DNA of 7,563 nucleotides from an uncultured Thermomicrobiales bacterium (lineage in GTDB: Bacteria; Chloroflexota; Chloroflexia; Thermomicrobiales; UBA6265). The notes under the pieces were generated by a model that made no database searches, was not told the origin of the DNA, and worked only from the letters and a program-made list of their open reading frames with translations. Of the stretch, positions 1 through 6,140 are shown in pieces; position 1 is the stretch's first letter, and every line of letters begins with the position of its first letter. Both the position numbers and the translations under genes were made by a program. The DNA lies in NCBI GenBank assembly GCA_902806375.1, contig CADCWK010000109.1, positions 1 through 7,563 of the forward strand. Direction: 5' to 3'.

Positions 1-582
1 ACCACTCGAGAACGACGTGCCGATGGTGAAGGCGATGTAGGCGAAGTCGAACAGGTCCGGCTCGGGCTCGTCGTTGAGCCGGATGCCGCCGCCATTGTGA
101 TAGGCGAATGCGTAGTGCAGCGTGAACGCCGTCTGCATCATCAGCCAGCTCAGGACCACCCTGACCGCCCCGACCGTGATGTCGGAGCCCCTCGCGTTGT
201 CCGACCTGATCAGGAGCAGCGCCGCGACGACCGCGAACGTGGCGACCGTGACGACGAACCAGAAGCCGCGCGCGTCGCCCACGAGCCAGCGGAGGTACCC
301 GGACCGGTCGGCTCGTCGCTCCTGCCGGGCCCAGCGAGCGGTCGATTCCGGGGTAGCGAGGGCAATCACCACACCCGTCAGCAGAAGGTACGTCGAACTG
401 AATACGATCCAGCTGGTGTTCATGTTGATGAGGAGATCCTGGTCGCCAGCGTAGAACCAGCCGGTCCTCGTGATCAGCGCGGCGATGGTGCTGACCAGGG
501 TCGCCGCAAGGAGACGGATGTGATCCTGGCTCAGTCTCGCCAGCCACCACTTCGCCTACCAGAGCCCGCGGAACCGCATCAT
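1..582 (-). pseudogene. DUF1345 membrane protein, in-frame TAG at codon 9, 3' end beyond window
   Basis: Read from ATG at 582, the first eight codons give MMRFRGLW, then TAG (558-556), then an uninterrupted reading frame to the window edge. That frame carries about four hydrophobic segments (around 525-475, 415-360, 265-205 and 180-100) and the family's C-terminal hallmark: an HYAFAYHN segment, then GGGIRLNDEPEPD, then FDFAYIAFTIGTSFSS. This corresponds to the GGI-(D)EPDY-DFAYFAFTIG signature I know from DUF1345 proteins. The ATG overlaps the upstream nucleosidase stop as TGATG (584-580), typical translational coupling, which makes 582 the natural start. Between the TAG and ATG 423 there is no ATG, GTG or TTG in frame, only CTG. 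Starting at 423 would lose the first membrane segment. So the gene is either inactivated by a point mutation (for example TGG or CAG to TAG), miscalled at one base, or initiated at a CTG. The function of DUF1345 is unknown. Family call is fairly sure; the broken state is less so. Confidence 0.72.
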
Positions 583-1481
583 CAGCTGGACCGGTCCGAT
601 CGTGTGGCTGGATCTGCGGCCAGTTCGCCGACCGTCCGGACGACGAGGGCCGCCGCGCGGCGGCCGACCTCGGCCAGCGGGAACTCGTCCATGCCGCCAG
701 CGATGTCCGTGACGGTGCGGTACTCGTTGTTCGAGATGTCCTTGATGGCGAGGAACGGGATAGCCAGTCGCTGGCAGACGACGCCGAGGGCGGCGGCCTC
801 CATCTCCTCGCAGAGCGTCCCGTGGCGACCGTTGAGGATGTCGAGCCGGGCGATCGCCTGGGTCCAGACGTCGGCACTGGCGATCGCGCCGGTCAGGACG
901 GCGGGTACGCGGCCCGTACCCGGCCACGGCTCGGGCTGCCAGCCGGCGGCGGCGCGGTGGGCGGCGGCGAGCAGGGCCGGGTCACTCGGTGTCTCGGACG
1001 GCGGCATCGGGTCGGGTCCGGTCGCGGCGGCGTTGCCCCGGTACCGCTCCATGCCGTCCGGCAGCAGGTCGTAGGCGGCGTGATTGACCGAGCGGTCGGC
1101 GATGACGACGTCGCCCAGGTCGAGGTCGCGGCGGTGCGCACCGGCGCAGCCGTAACTGATGACCGCGCGGACCGGGATGGTGGCGAGGAGCGACCCGAGG
1201 GCACCGGCGGCGTTGGCCGGCCCGATCCCCGCCAGGACAGCCAGGACCGGTTGCCCGTCGATTGTCCCCGACCAGAGCGGCCAGGTGCCGGCCAGCGGCG
1301 CCCTCGTCGGCGCCGGCAGTTCGGTCAGGGCCCGGCGGTCGTCCTCGGTCAGCATGGCCAGCGAGGGGTCGGAGCTGCCCGGGGCAGGAGCGTCGAGTTC
1401 CAGCCCGGCGAACAGGTGGCGCAACTCGGACCGCATGGCGACGACGATCGCGATCGGGGCCTGGTCAGGACGGGTGGACAC
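582..1481 (-). CDS. Nucleoside phosphorylase-superfamily protein, MTA/SAH or futalosine nucleosidase-like
   Basis: The protein has 299 residues and belongs to the PNP/UDP phosphorylase superfamily that cleaves purine nucleosides. Visible landmarks are the N-terminal strand IAIVVAMRSEL (10-20; MTA/SAH nucleosidases have an AMxxE here), GIGPANAA (85-92), the GCAGA loop (111-115), LGDVVIADRSVNH (122-134), TGAIASADVW (197-206, the ASGDxF region), EMEAAA (226-231; its Glu binds the ribose) and IKDISNNE (246-253). Classical MTA/SAH nucleosidases have Asp in the last motif (ISD). Here it is Asn, as in futalosine hydrolase (ISN), so a 6-oxopurine nucleoside is a possible substrate. It is also longer than the roughly 230 residues usual for MTA/SAH nucleosidase, with extra sequence at about 30-70 and 150-190. 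The GTG start at 1481 is set by a GAGGAG 5-6 bases upstream. It lies 30 bases after the DUF1634 gene and overlaps the next gene by TGATG. Superfamily is certain, substrate is not. Confidence 0.88.
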   Translation of the reverse strand: MSTRPDQAPIAIVVAMRSELRHLFAGLELDAPAPGSSDPSLAMLTEDDRRALTELPAPTRAPLAGTWPLWSGTIDGQPVLAVLAGIGPANAAGALGSLLATIPVRAVISYGCAGAHRRDLDLGDVVIADRSVNHAAYDLLPDGMERYRGNAAATGPDPMPPSETPSDPALLAAAHRAAAGWQPEPWPGTGRVPAVLTGAIASADVWTQAIARLDILNGRHGTLCEEMEAAALGVVCQRLAIPFLAIKDISNNEYRTVTDIAGGMDEFPLAEVGRRAAALVVRTVGELAADPATRSDRSS

Positions 1482-1486
1482 GGGCG

Positions 1487-1493
1487 ACTCCTC
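1487..1493 (-). promoter_or_regulatory. Ribosome binding site for the nucleosidase gene
   Basis: GAGGAGT on the minus strand lies 5 bases before the GTG at 1481. It is the only good site nearby and supports the GTG start. Confidence 0.7.
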
Positions 1494-1511
1494 GGAGGTG
1501 GGCCGGGACGA

Positions 1512-1877
1512 TCAGCGGAGCAGGGCGACGACCATGCTGGCCGACAGGACGACCAGCACCAGGACCGAGATCGCGGCGTAGCGGCGATCGCCGATCCGCA
1601 GGAAGCCCGCGATCACGCAGAGCGTCGTCAGGATGGGCGTCAGGACGACGGCGAGGATCGCCAGCTCGGCGACGGCGCTCGGGTCGCCGTCGCGGACGGC
1701 GGCGGGCAGGTCGCCGATGTCCATCGTCGACCCCGCGATCGGGTCGCCGGTGATGACGACCAGCGCGACCGCAATGGCGACGAGGCTGACGGCCAGGACG
1801 AATCCGGCGACCAGCGCCGCCCGGGCGATCCGGTAGACGAGCATCACGGGGTCGGTCGGTGCCTGGGTGCTCGTCAT
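1512..1877 (-). CDS. DUF1634 small membrane protein, TauE/SafE partner
   Basis: The protein has 121 residues and three predicted membrane segments (about 18-42, 69-92, 100-119). The second and third carry the pattern LTPILTTLCVIAGFLRIGDRRYAAISV (about 79-105 in parts), which matches the LTP-x-LR...F...RD..Y pattern of DUF1634. Members of that family are repeatedly found beside TauE/SafE permeases, and here the gene directly follows one. The ATG at 1877 shares four bases (ATGA, 1877-1874) with the stop of the permease gene, so the two are translationally coupled. An in-frame start eight codons earlier (1901) would extend the overlap and is less likely. A purine-rich GGGAAGGGA stretch lies about 9 bases upstream of 1877. 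A role as an accessory subunit of the neighbouring transporter is inferred from conserved adjacency; no biochemical function is known to me. Confidence 0.85.
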   Translation of the reverse strand: MTSTQAPTDPVMLVYRIARAALVAGFVLAVSLVAIAVALVVITGDPIAGSTMDIGDLPAAVRDGDPSAVAELAILAVVLTPILTTLCVIAGFLRIGDRRYAAISVLVLVVLSASMVVALLR

Positions 1878-2785
1878 TCGTCCGTCCCTTCCCGGGCCCA
1901 CGGCACATCGACCGCCGCCGCCTGGAGGATCATCGAGATCGCGAGGAAGACCATGATCGTCACGAAGAACAGGACCAGCCGCTCGGTGGCGACGCGGCGG
2001 GTGATCCGGGGACCGATCTGCGAGCCGACGAAGACGCCGAGCAGCGCGGCGACCACGACCTGGGGGTCGATCTCGCCGCTCGCATAGTAGACGGTGGCCG
2101 TCGCGACGGAGGCGAACCCGACCATGAACGTGCTCGTTCCCGCCGCGGCCTTGACCGGGACCCGCATCAGGACCGACATGGCCGGGACCTGGACCAGCCC
2201 GCCGCCGATCCCGAGCATCCCGGAAAGGACGCCGGCCAGCCCGCTGATGCCGACCCCGGCGGGGACCCGCTCCGGCGTGTAGGTGATGTCCTGGCCCCGG
2301 TCGCGGTAGTGCCCGGTGAGCGGATCGACCGGGACGGTCGGTAAGTCCGGTGGCGACCCGGCCTCACCGGGCATCGGGACCGGCGGCGCGACCGGTCCCG
2401 GTGCGGCGGTCGGGCGGGCCCGGCGCTGGGCCAGCATCGAGACGATCGCGTAGACCAGCACGGCGGCGAAGACGGCGCTGATGACCCGCTGGTCGGCGGC
2501 GACCCCGACGATCGCGCCGACCGTCGCCCCGGCCGCCGTCGTGACCTGGAGCAGCATGGCGAGCCGGAGGTTGGTGAACCGGCTCCGGAGGTGGACGGTC
2601 GAACCGACGACCGAGTTGGCGACGACGGCGACGGCGCTGGCGCCGATCGCGGCCTTCTGGTCGATCCCGAAGAAGAGGGTGAACAGCGGGACCATGAAGA
2701 TCCCGCCGCCGAGGCCGAGCATCGACCCGACGATCCCGGCGCCAGCCGAGACCACGCCGAGCAGGACGAGTTCCTGAAGATCCAA
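1874..2785 (-). CDS. TauE/SafE family membrane transporter (sulfite/sulfur-compound exporter-like)
   Basis: The protein has 303 residues and the two-fold repeat that defines the TauE/SafE (formerly DUF81) permeases. The first repeat has GSMLGLGGGIFMVPL (20-34) and the second SGMLGIGGGLVQVPA (188-202). Each is followed by a helix with the conserved A..AxG(A/T)S pattern (AAIGAS 45-50; AAAGTS 213-218). About eight membrane segments are visible. The two halves are joined by a Pro-rich hydrophilic loop (about 120-178), longer than in minimal members. Family members export or import small organosulfur or sulfite-type anions (TauE, SafE, TsuA); the substrate here cannot be read from sequence. The TTG start at 2785 is supported by AGGGAG five bases upstream. 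The gene lies 54 bases after the M28 peptidase and overlaps DUF1634. Family assignment is very secure. Confidence 0.93.
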   Translation of the reverse strand: MDLQELVLLGVVSAGAGIVGSMLGLGGGIFMVPLFTLFFGIDQKAAIGASAVAVVANSVVGSTVHLRSRFTNLRLAMLLQVTTAAGATVGAIVGVAADQRVISAVFAAVLVYAIVSMLAQRRARPTAAPGPVAPPVPMPGEAGSPPDLPTVPVDPLTGHYRDRGQDITYTPERVPAGVGISGLAGVLSGMLGIGGGLVQVPAMSVLMRVPVKAAAGTSTFMVGFASVATATVYYASGEIDPQVVVAALLGVFVGSQIGPRITRRVATERLVLFFVTIMVFLAISMILQAAAVDVPWAREGTDE

Positions 2786-2790
2786 AGCGG

Positions 2791-2796
2791 CTCCCT
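2791..2796 (-). promoter_or_regulatory. Ribosome binding site supporting a TTG start
   Basis: AGGGAG on the minus strand lies five bases before TTG 2785. It decides the unusual start of the TauE/SafE gene; no ATG lies near. Confidence 0.65.
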
Positions 2797-2839
2797 GATG
2801 GGCGAGGACGATCGGCCGGGTACCGCGTCTGACCGGGCG

Positions 2840-4387
2840 TCAGGCAGGCGGCGCGACCAGCGTGGCGAAGGTGACCATGACGAGGCGGGCGGTCGCCCGG
2901 ACGTAGTCGATGTCCACACCGTCGATCGTATCGCAGGTGCAGTTGATCAGGGGGTCACCGTACAGGATGCTCGCGACGAGGATCGTGGGAATCCCGTAGT
3001 TGGTCAGTGGCACCTCGTCCGCCACGATCAGGGAGCTCTGCAGTGGGGCCACGTTGAGCTGGAACCCGAAGGCGTCGTACTGCTCCAGCAGCGTGTCCTG
3101 GATGAAGGCGGACGCGGCACTGGCGTTGACGTAGAGCACGCGGGCGCCGTAGGCCGTCCCGACGCTATCGATGTTGATCCCGCCCACGAACGGCGTGCCG
3201 AGGTCGGCGTGGCGGGCGCCGAAGGCGTTTGCGCCCTGGAGCCCGACCTCTTCCCCGTTGAGGGCGACGAAGCGGATCGGGTGGTGGAGCCGGTAGCCGG
3301 ACAGGACCCGCGCATTCTCCAGCAACACGGCCAGCCCGGTGGCGTTGTCGAGCGAGCCCGCCGAGGTGTCGTTGTCGGGGACGTCCTCGGTGATGGTATC
3401 GAAATGGGCGAAGCCGGCGAAGATCCGGCTGTCGTCCGTGCCGGGGATCTCGGCGACGACGTTGACGGACAGGATGCCGTTACTGGCGATGTAGTCCTCG
3501 AAGGTCACGGTCAACCCGTAGGCGGCGAAACGCAGGTAGAGGTACTCGGCGGCGATGGCGTTGCCGGGCAGGGAGAAGAAGCGGCTCCCGATCTCGCCGG
3601 GGGCGACGCCCGTGCTGGACAGTTCGCGGATGGTCCGGTCGATGTTCTCCGCCGACAGGTCGGGAAACGTCTCGGTGACGCCGGTCACGCCGGGCAGGGC
3701 CGTGATGCTGTCGGTGGTCAGCGATGGAGTACGAGCCGGCACGTACGGCGCCAGCTTCTCGACGGTGAGCCCGGCGGCGACGAGGTCGATGATGTAGGCG
3801 GGCACGGTCGGGGTGGCGACGATGGCGGTGGTCCCCTCCCGGTCGACGGTCTGGCCAAACGCGTCGATCACGCCGGTGTCGCCGTCGTCGACGAGCGAGG
3901 TGACGGCATAGAGCATCAGCGACGGTGTCTCGTCCATGATGAAGACGGGGGAGACGCCGCCCGCCACCAGCAGCCCGAGGTCGGCGGGCGTGCCACCGAC
4001 CCAGACGGCGGTCGCCGTCCGGTAGCTCGCCCGCAGCCCACTGCTGGCCAGGGAGGCGTCCAGCTCAGGACCGGGTTCGAAGCGGACCAGGCAGGGCCCG
4101 GTACAGTCGAGGTCGACGACGGGCGTCGCTGCCGGGGTGCCCGCCGGGGTCGCCGGGACCGGCGAGCCAGCGTCCGGGGTACCGGCCCGGGTGGGCGGGA
4201 TGACCGGTGAGCCGCCTCCCGCCGGCCGCGTCGATGGGGTCGCCGGGTCTGATGGCGACGCGACCGGGCTCGCCTGGCGACCCGACTCCCCGCTCACCAC
4301 TGGCAGCCCCGACCCGGCAAGGAGCAGGAGCAGCATCGCGAACGTGACGATTGCGGACCGTCTGGGCGAGACGCGGTGATCACGCAT
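2840..4387 (-). CDS. Secreted M28-family zinc metallopeptidase with N-terminal prodomain-like region
   Basis: The protein has 515 residues. A signal peptide (about 1-33: basic MRDHRVSPRRS, then a Leu-rich core) is followed by an Ala/Pro/Thr/Ser linker (38-90), a region of about 130 residues resembling two propeptide-like repeats (98-165 and 166-222), and an M28 aminopeptidase/glutamate carboxypeptidase-type catalytic domain (about 245-512). Metal-site motifs are visible: AHFDT (H328, D330), GSLDNATG (D347, the bridging Asp), NGEEVGLQG (E379 general base, E380 ligand) and NIDSVG (D407). The last ligand, normally His in SDHxxF, falls in VADEVPL, where Glu458 stands in its place. The end CTCDTIDGVDIDYV matches the usual H/D-T-x-D-x-ID region before the C-terminal helix. 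It probably acts outside the membrane on peptides. The ATG at 4387 is chosen for its AGGAG eight bases upstream and the signal peptide; the open frame continues to 4723 but that extension would cover the antisense of the riboswitch region. Confidence 0.9.
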   Translation of the reverse strand: MRDHRVSPRRSAIVTFAMLLLLLAGSGLPVVSGESGRQASPVASPSDPATPSTRPAGGGSPVIPPTRAGTPDAGSPVPATPAGTPAATPVVDLDCTGPCLVRFEPGPELDASLASSGLRASYRTATAVWVGGTPADLGLLVAGGVSPVFIMDETPSLMLYAVTSLVDDGDTGVIDAFGQTVDREGTTAIVATPTVPAYIIDLVAAGLTVEKLAPYVPARTPSLTTDSITALPGVTGVTETFPDLSAENIDRTIRELSSTGVAPGEIGSRFFSLPGNAIAAEYLYLRFAAYGLTVTFEDYIASNGILSVNVVAEIPGTDDSRIFAGFAHFDTITEDVPDNDTSAGSLDNATGLAVLLENARVLSGYRLHHPIRFVALNGEEVGLQGANAFGARHADLGTPFVGGINIDSVGTAYGARVLYVNASAASAFIQDTLLEQYDAFGFQLNVAPLQSSLIVADEVPLTNYGIPTILVASILYGDPLINCTCDTIDGVDIDYVRATARLVMVTFATLVAPPA

Positions 4388-4395
4388 CGGCGAGG

Positions 4396-4400
4396 CTCCT
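4396..4400 (-). promoter_or_regulatory. Ribosome binding site for the M28 peptidase
   Basis: AGGAG on the minus strand lies eight bases before ATG 4387. It places the start directly before the signal peptide and argues against the 112-codon upstream extension. Confidence 0.75.
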
Positions 4401-4516
4401 GATCGCACCGGTCGGTGAGCCCCGGGGGCCCGCGGCAGTGTAGTGGGTGTTGTCCAGCGGGTGATGTCCGACGCCGCCGGCGACCGATCCGCCAGTCCCC
4501 GGGCGGGGAACCAGGA

Positions 4517-4545
4517 TTGACAGCGATCCCGCCACCGCGCATCCT
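4517..4545 (+). promoter_or_regulatory. Possible sigma70-type promoter ahead of the B12 riboswitch
   Basis: An exact TTGACA (4517-4522) is followed 17 bases later by CATCCT (4540-4545), a weak match to the -10 consensus (three of six). A start near 4552 would leave about 48 bases before riboswitch stem P1. The -35 is convincing, the -10 is not; this is a candidate only. Apart from it, I see nothing gene-like in 4388-4599. Confidence 0.3.
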
Positions 4546-4599
4546 TCAACGTGGCCTGGCCGATGTCCGGCGGGGCCGCGACACGGTCGACAATTGAAG

Positions 4600-4752
4600 A
4601 CGATCGGGGTGTCCGTGACGCGTGGCCGGCAGGCCGAAGCGGGAGCGGACGCAGATGGGGGAAGCCGGTGTGAGTCCGGCGCTGTCCCGCAACTGTGACG
4701 GAACGGCGACCGACGGTCGCCATTCCGGAGCCAGATTACCCGACTCGATCGT
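4600..4752 (+). ncRNA. Cobalamin (B12) riboswitch aptamer
   Basis: The conserved cobalamin-aptamer core is plain. GGGGGAAG (4657-4664) leads into a P5 hairpin GCCGG/CCGGC (4664-4668 with 4676-4680, loop TGTGAGT). Then come the P4 return strand with GTCCCGC (4684-4690), ACTGTGA (4692-4698), a P6-type hairpin GGCGACC/GGTCGCC (4705-4711 with 4715-4721, flanked by GGAA/TTCC), and the B12 box AGCCAGATTACC (4729-4740). A closing P1 stem is visible: ACGATCG (4600-4606) pairs with CGATCGT (4746-4752), and GGGT (4607-4610) pairs with ACCC (4738-4741). A GTCCG/CGGAC pair (4611-4615, 4646-4650) can form inside. The class binds adenosyl- or other cobalamins and normally shuts down B12 uptake or synthesis genes when ligand is present. 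It sits about 200 bases upstream of the toroid gene on the same strand, with a terminator between. The family call is very secure; the cobalamin subtype cannot be assigned by eye. Confidence 0.95.
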
Positions 4753-4792
4753 GCCCGGTGCCCTCCGCGAGAAGGGGGCGAACGAGCGTCCG

Positions 4793-4825
4793 CCGGAGTC
4801 CGGTGCCAGCAGGCACGGTCTCCGG
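4793..4825 (+). promoter_or_regulatory. Leader hairpin between aptamer and terminator
   Basis: CCGGAG (4793-4798) pairs with CTCCGG (4820-4825). Inside lies a T-T mismatch, then CC (4800-4801) with GG (4817-4818), a bulged G, and GTGCC (4803-4807) with GGCAC (4812-4816) around an AGCA loop. It lies in the expression platform and may help set the switch. A second, smaller hairpin, GCCCTC with GGGGGC (4760-4765, 4774-4779), lies just upstream. Confidence 0.55.
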
Positions 4826-4834
4826 TCGGCCCGT

Positions 4835-4871
4835 CCGCCCGTCCCGTCTGGGATCGGGCGGTTTCCGTTTT
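4835..4871 (+). terminator. Intrinsic terminator in the riboswitch leader
   Basis: CCGCCCG (4835-4841) and TCCC (4842-4845) pair with GGGA (4850-4853) and CGGGCGG (4855-4861), with one bulged T and a GTCT loop, giving an 11-bp GC-rich stem. TTTCCGTTTT follows at once. It lies between aptamer and start codon, as expected for a B12 switch that terminates transcription when ligand is bound. The stretch GGGCG (4776-4780) could pair with CGCCC (4836-4840) as part of an antiterminator; that is a suggestion only. Confidence 0.82.
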
Positions 4872-4947
4872 CCGGCTGGCAGCGATGCCGGGGTCAGGGA
4901 CGGCGACACTGCTGGTCGGCCGGACATCGCGCAGGACGACGCGTCGC

Positions 4948-4952
4948 AGGAG
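4948..4952 (+). promoter_or_regulatory. Ribosome binding site for the toroid gene
   Basis: AGGAG lies seven bases before ATG 4960. This selects 4960 over an in-frame ATG at 4885, which has no such site and would put 25 residues ahead of the signal peptide. Confidence 0.75.
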
Positions 4953-4959
4953 CATCACC

Positions 4960-6027
4960 ATGACCGAGACCACAGCACGGCACGTCCCCGGATCATCGCT
5001 TCCCGCCTGGTTGCGGCGCATCGGCCCGATCGCGCTGGCGCTCGCCCTCCTGGCCGGGATCGCGGCCCCGGTGGTGGCGCAGGACGCCACGCCAGCCGCT
5101 ACCCCCGGCGCCACGGCAGTCGCGGGGACCCCCGTCGCGGTCGGTTCCGGCATCCTCGGGCTGGGCGACGCCGACATCAGCGCCGCGATCGCCGCCCTGC
5201 TCGCGGTCCAGGCCGACGATGGCGGGTTCATCGGTTTCTCCGGGGAGAGTGATCCCGGGGTCACGGTCGACGCCGTGCTGGCGCTGGTCGCGGCCGAGGA
5301 GGCCGGCGTCGAGACCGGCACCGGGATCGATGACGCGCTCGATTACCTCGAGGTGGCGGGTGTTGCCTACGCCGAGGTCGGGGCTGGCCAGCGGGCCAAG
5401 CTCGTCCTGGCCGTGACCGCCGCCGGTGCCGACGAGACCGACTTCGCCGGGCAGGACCTCTGGGCGCCGATCGAGGGCGGCGACACGAGTCCGGCGGTGA
5501 TCGGGGACGGTGCCTTCGCACTCGCCCTGGTGACGCTGGCCGCCGTCGCGGTCGAGAGTGAGCGGACGGGCGAGTTCAACGACCTCCTCGTCAGCCAGCA
5601 ACTCGAGGACGGTTCCTGGGCCTTCTCGGCCGATGCCGCCCCCGGGGACGGGGACAGCAACACGACGGCCCTGGCGATCCAGGCCATCATCGCGACGGGC
5701 GACGTCGAGGACCCCGCCATCGCGGCCGGACTGGCCTACCTGGACACCACTCGCGCCGAGGCGGGCGGCTACGGATTCGGGCCGTCGCTCGACGGCACAC
5801 CGGTCGTCCCCGACGCCAACTCCACGGCCGTGGTGCTGCAGGCCCGTCTCGCTGCGCTCGTCCCGGTGGACGACCCGGCGCTCGTGGAGGACGCGACGGT
5901 CCTCGCCGGTTTCCAGAACGAGAGCGGCCAGTTCCGTTACGTGGACGAGATGCCTGAGGACAACCTGTTCGCCACCGTCCAGGCCGTGCCCGCCATCGCC
6001 GGGCTCCCGCTCCCGCTCGCCGCCTGA
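4960..6027 (+). CDS. Secreted alpha/alpha-toroid protein, transcobalamin/intrinsic factor N-domain-like
   Basis: The protein has 355 residues. A signal peptide (1-40, ending PVVA before QDATP) and a short Ala/Thr/Pro linker (41-60) precede an all-helical domain (about 64-350) of the terpenoid cyclase/prenyltransferase-like toroid fold. Repeated turn-plus-helix units are visible: QADDGGFIGF (84-93) then VTVDAVLALVAA; QLEDGSWAFS (214-223) then DSNTTALAIQAI (232-243); GGYGFGPSLDG (269-279) then ANSTAVVLQARLA; FQNESGQFRY (318-327) then DNLFATVQAVPAIAG. There is no DxDD catalytic motif and it is far shorter than squalene-hopene cyclase, so a binding role is likelier than catalysis. The DSNTTALAIQAI unit resembles the SVDTAAMAGLA repeats of transcobalamin. 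It is the first gene after the B12 riboswitch and terminator, so expression should rise when cobalamin is scarce. I infer an extracytoplasmic cobalamin or corrinoid binder. The toroid fold is well supported; the ligand rests on context. Confidence 0.85.
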   Translation: MTETTARHVPGSSLPAWLRRIGPIALALALLAGIAAPVVAQDATPAATPGATAVAGTPVAVGSGILGLGDADISAAIAALLAVQADDGGFIGFSGESDPGVTVDAVLALVAAEEAGVETGTGIDDALDYLEVAGVAYAEVGAGQRAKLVLAVTAAGADETDFAGQDLWAPIEGGDTSPAVIGDGAFALALVTLAAVAVESERTGEFNDLLVSQQLEDGSWAFSADAAPGDGDSNTTALAIQAIIATGDVEDPAIAAGLAYLDTTRAEAGGYGFGPSLDGTPVVPDANSTAVVLQARLAALVPVDDPALVEDATVLAGFQNESGQFRYVDEMPEDNLFATVQAVPAIAGLPLPLAA

Positions 6028-6072
6028 TCCCTCGCTCGCCATCGCCCGCAGCCCGATTCGCAGAGGTCAGGT

Positions 6073-6105
6073 GCGGACCCCGTCGCCAGGCGGCACGGGG
6101 TCCGC
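6073..6105. repeat. 11-bp perfect inverted repeat in the spacer
   Basis: GCGGACCCCGT (6073-6083) is the exact reverse complement of 6095-6105. The loop can add a 3-bp GCC/GGC stem. No T-tract follows on either side, so it is not a standard intrinsic terminator. It could stabilise the 3' end of the toroid mRNA. Confidence 0.7.
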
Positions 6106-6140
6106 GGGGTCTCTGGGGTCGCCGGTCCGCTCAGCGGTTG

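Noticed and set aside
822..2087. Long plus-strand open frame opposite nucleosidase and DUF1634
   Set aside because: Low-complexity Arg/Gly/Asp translation antisense to well-supported genes.
2591..4210. Long plus-strand open frame opposite the M28 and TauE genes
   Set aside because: Asp/Gly/Arg/Val-rich, no recognisable domain; it is the antisense frame of clear genes in GC-rich DNA.
4437..4442. TACACT as a -10 element for the M28 gene on the minus strand
   Set aside because: No acceptable -35 at 16-18 bases; too weak to annotate.
4388..4560. A second riboswitch on the minus strand upstream of the M28 gene
   Set aside because: GC-rich hairpins are present but I find no conserved core of a known class.
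4388..4723. 112-codon N-terminal extension of the M28 peptidase
   Set aside because: It would bury the signal peptide, ignore the AGGAG at 4400-4396 and run antisense through the riboswitch.
4960..6027. Squalene-hopene cyclase or prenyltransferase enzyme
   Set aside because: No DxDD motif, about half the usual length, exported; B12 control points elsewhere.
4993..6042. Long minus-strand open frame opposite the toroid gene
   Set aside because: Arg/Gly/Asp-rich shadow; the plus frame has a signal peptide, ribosome binding site and domain repeats.
6097..6118. G-quadruplex
   Set aside because: Only three GGGG runs lie close together; a fourth is missing at usable distance.
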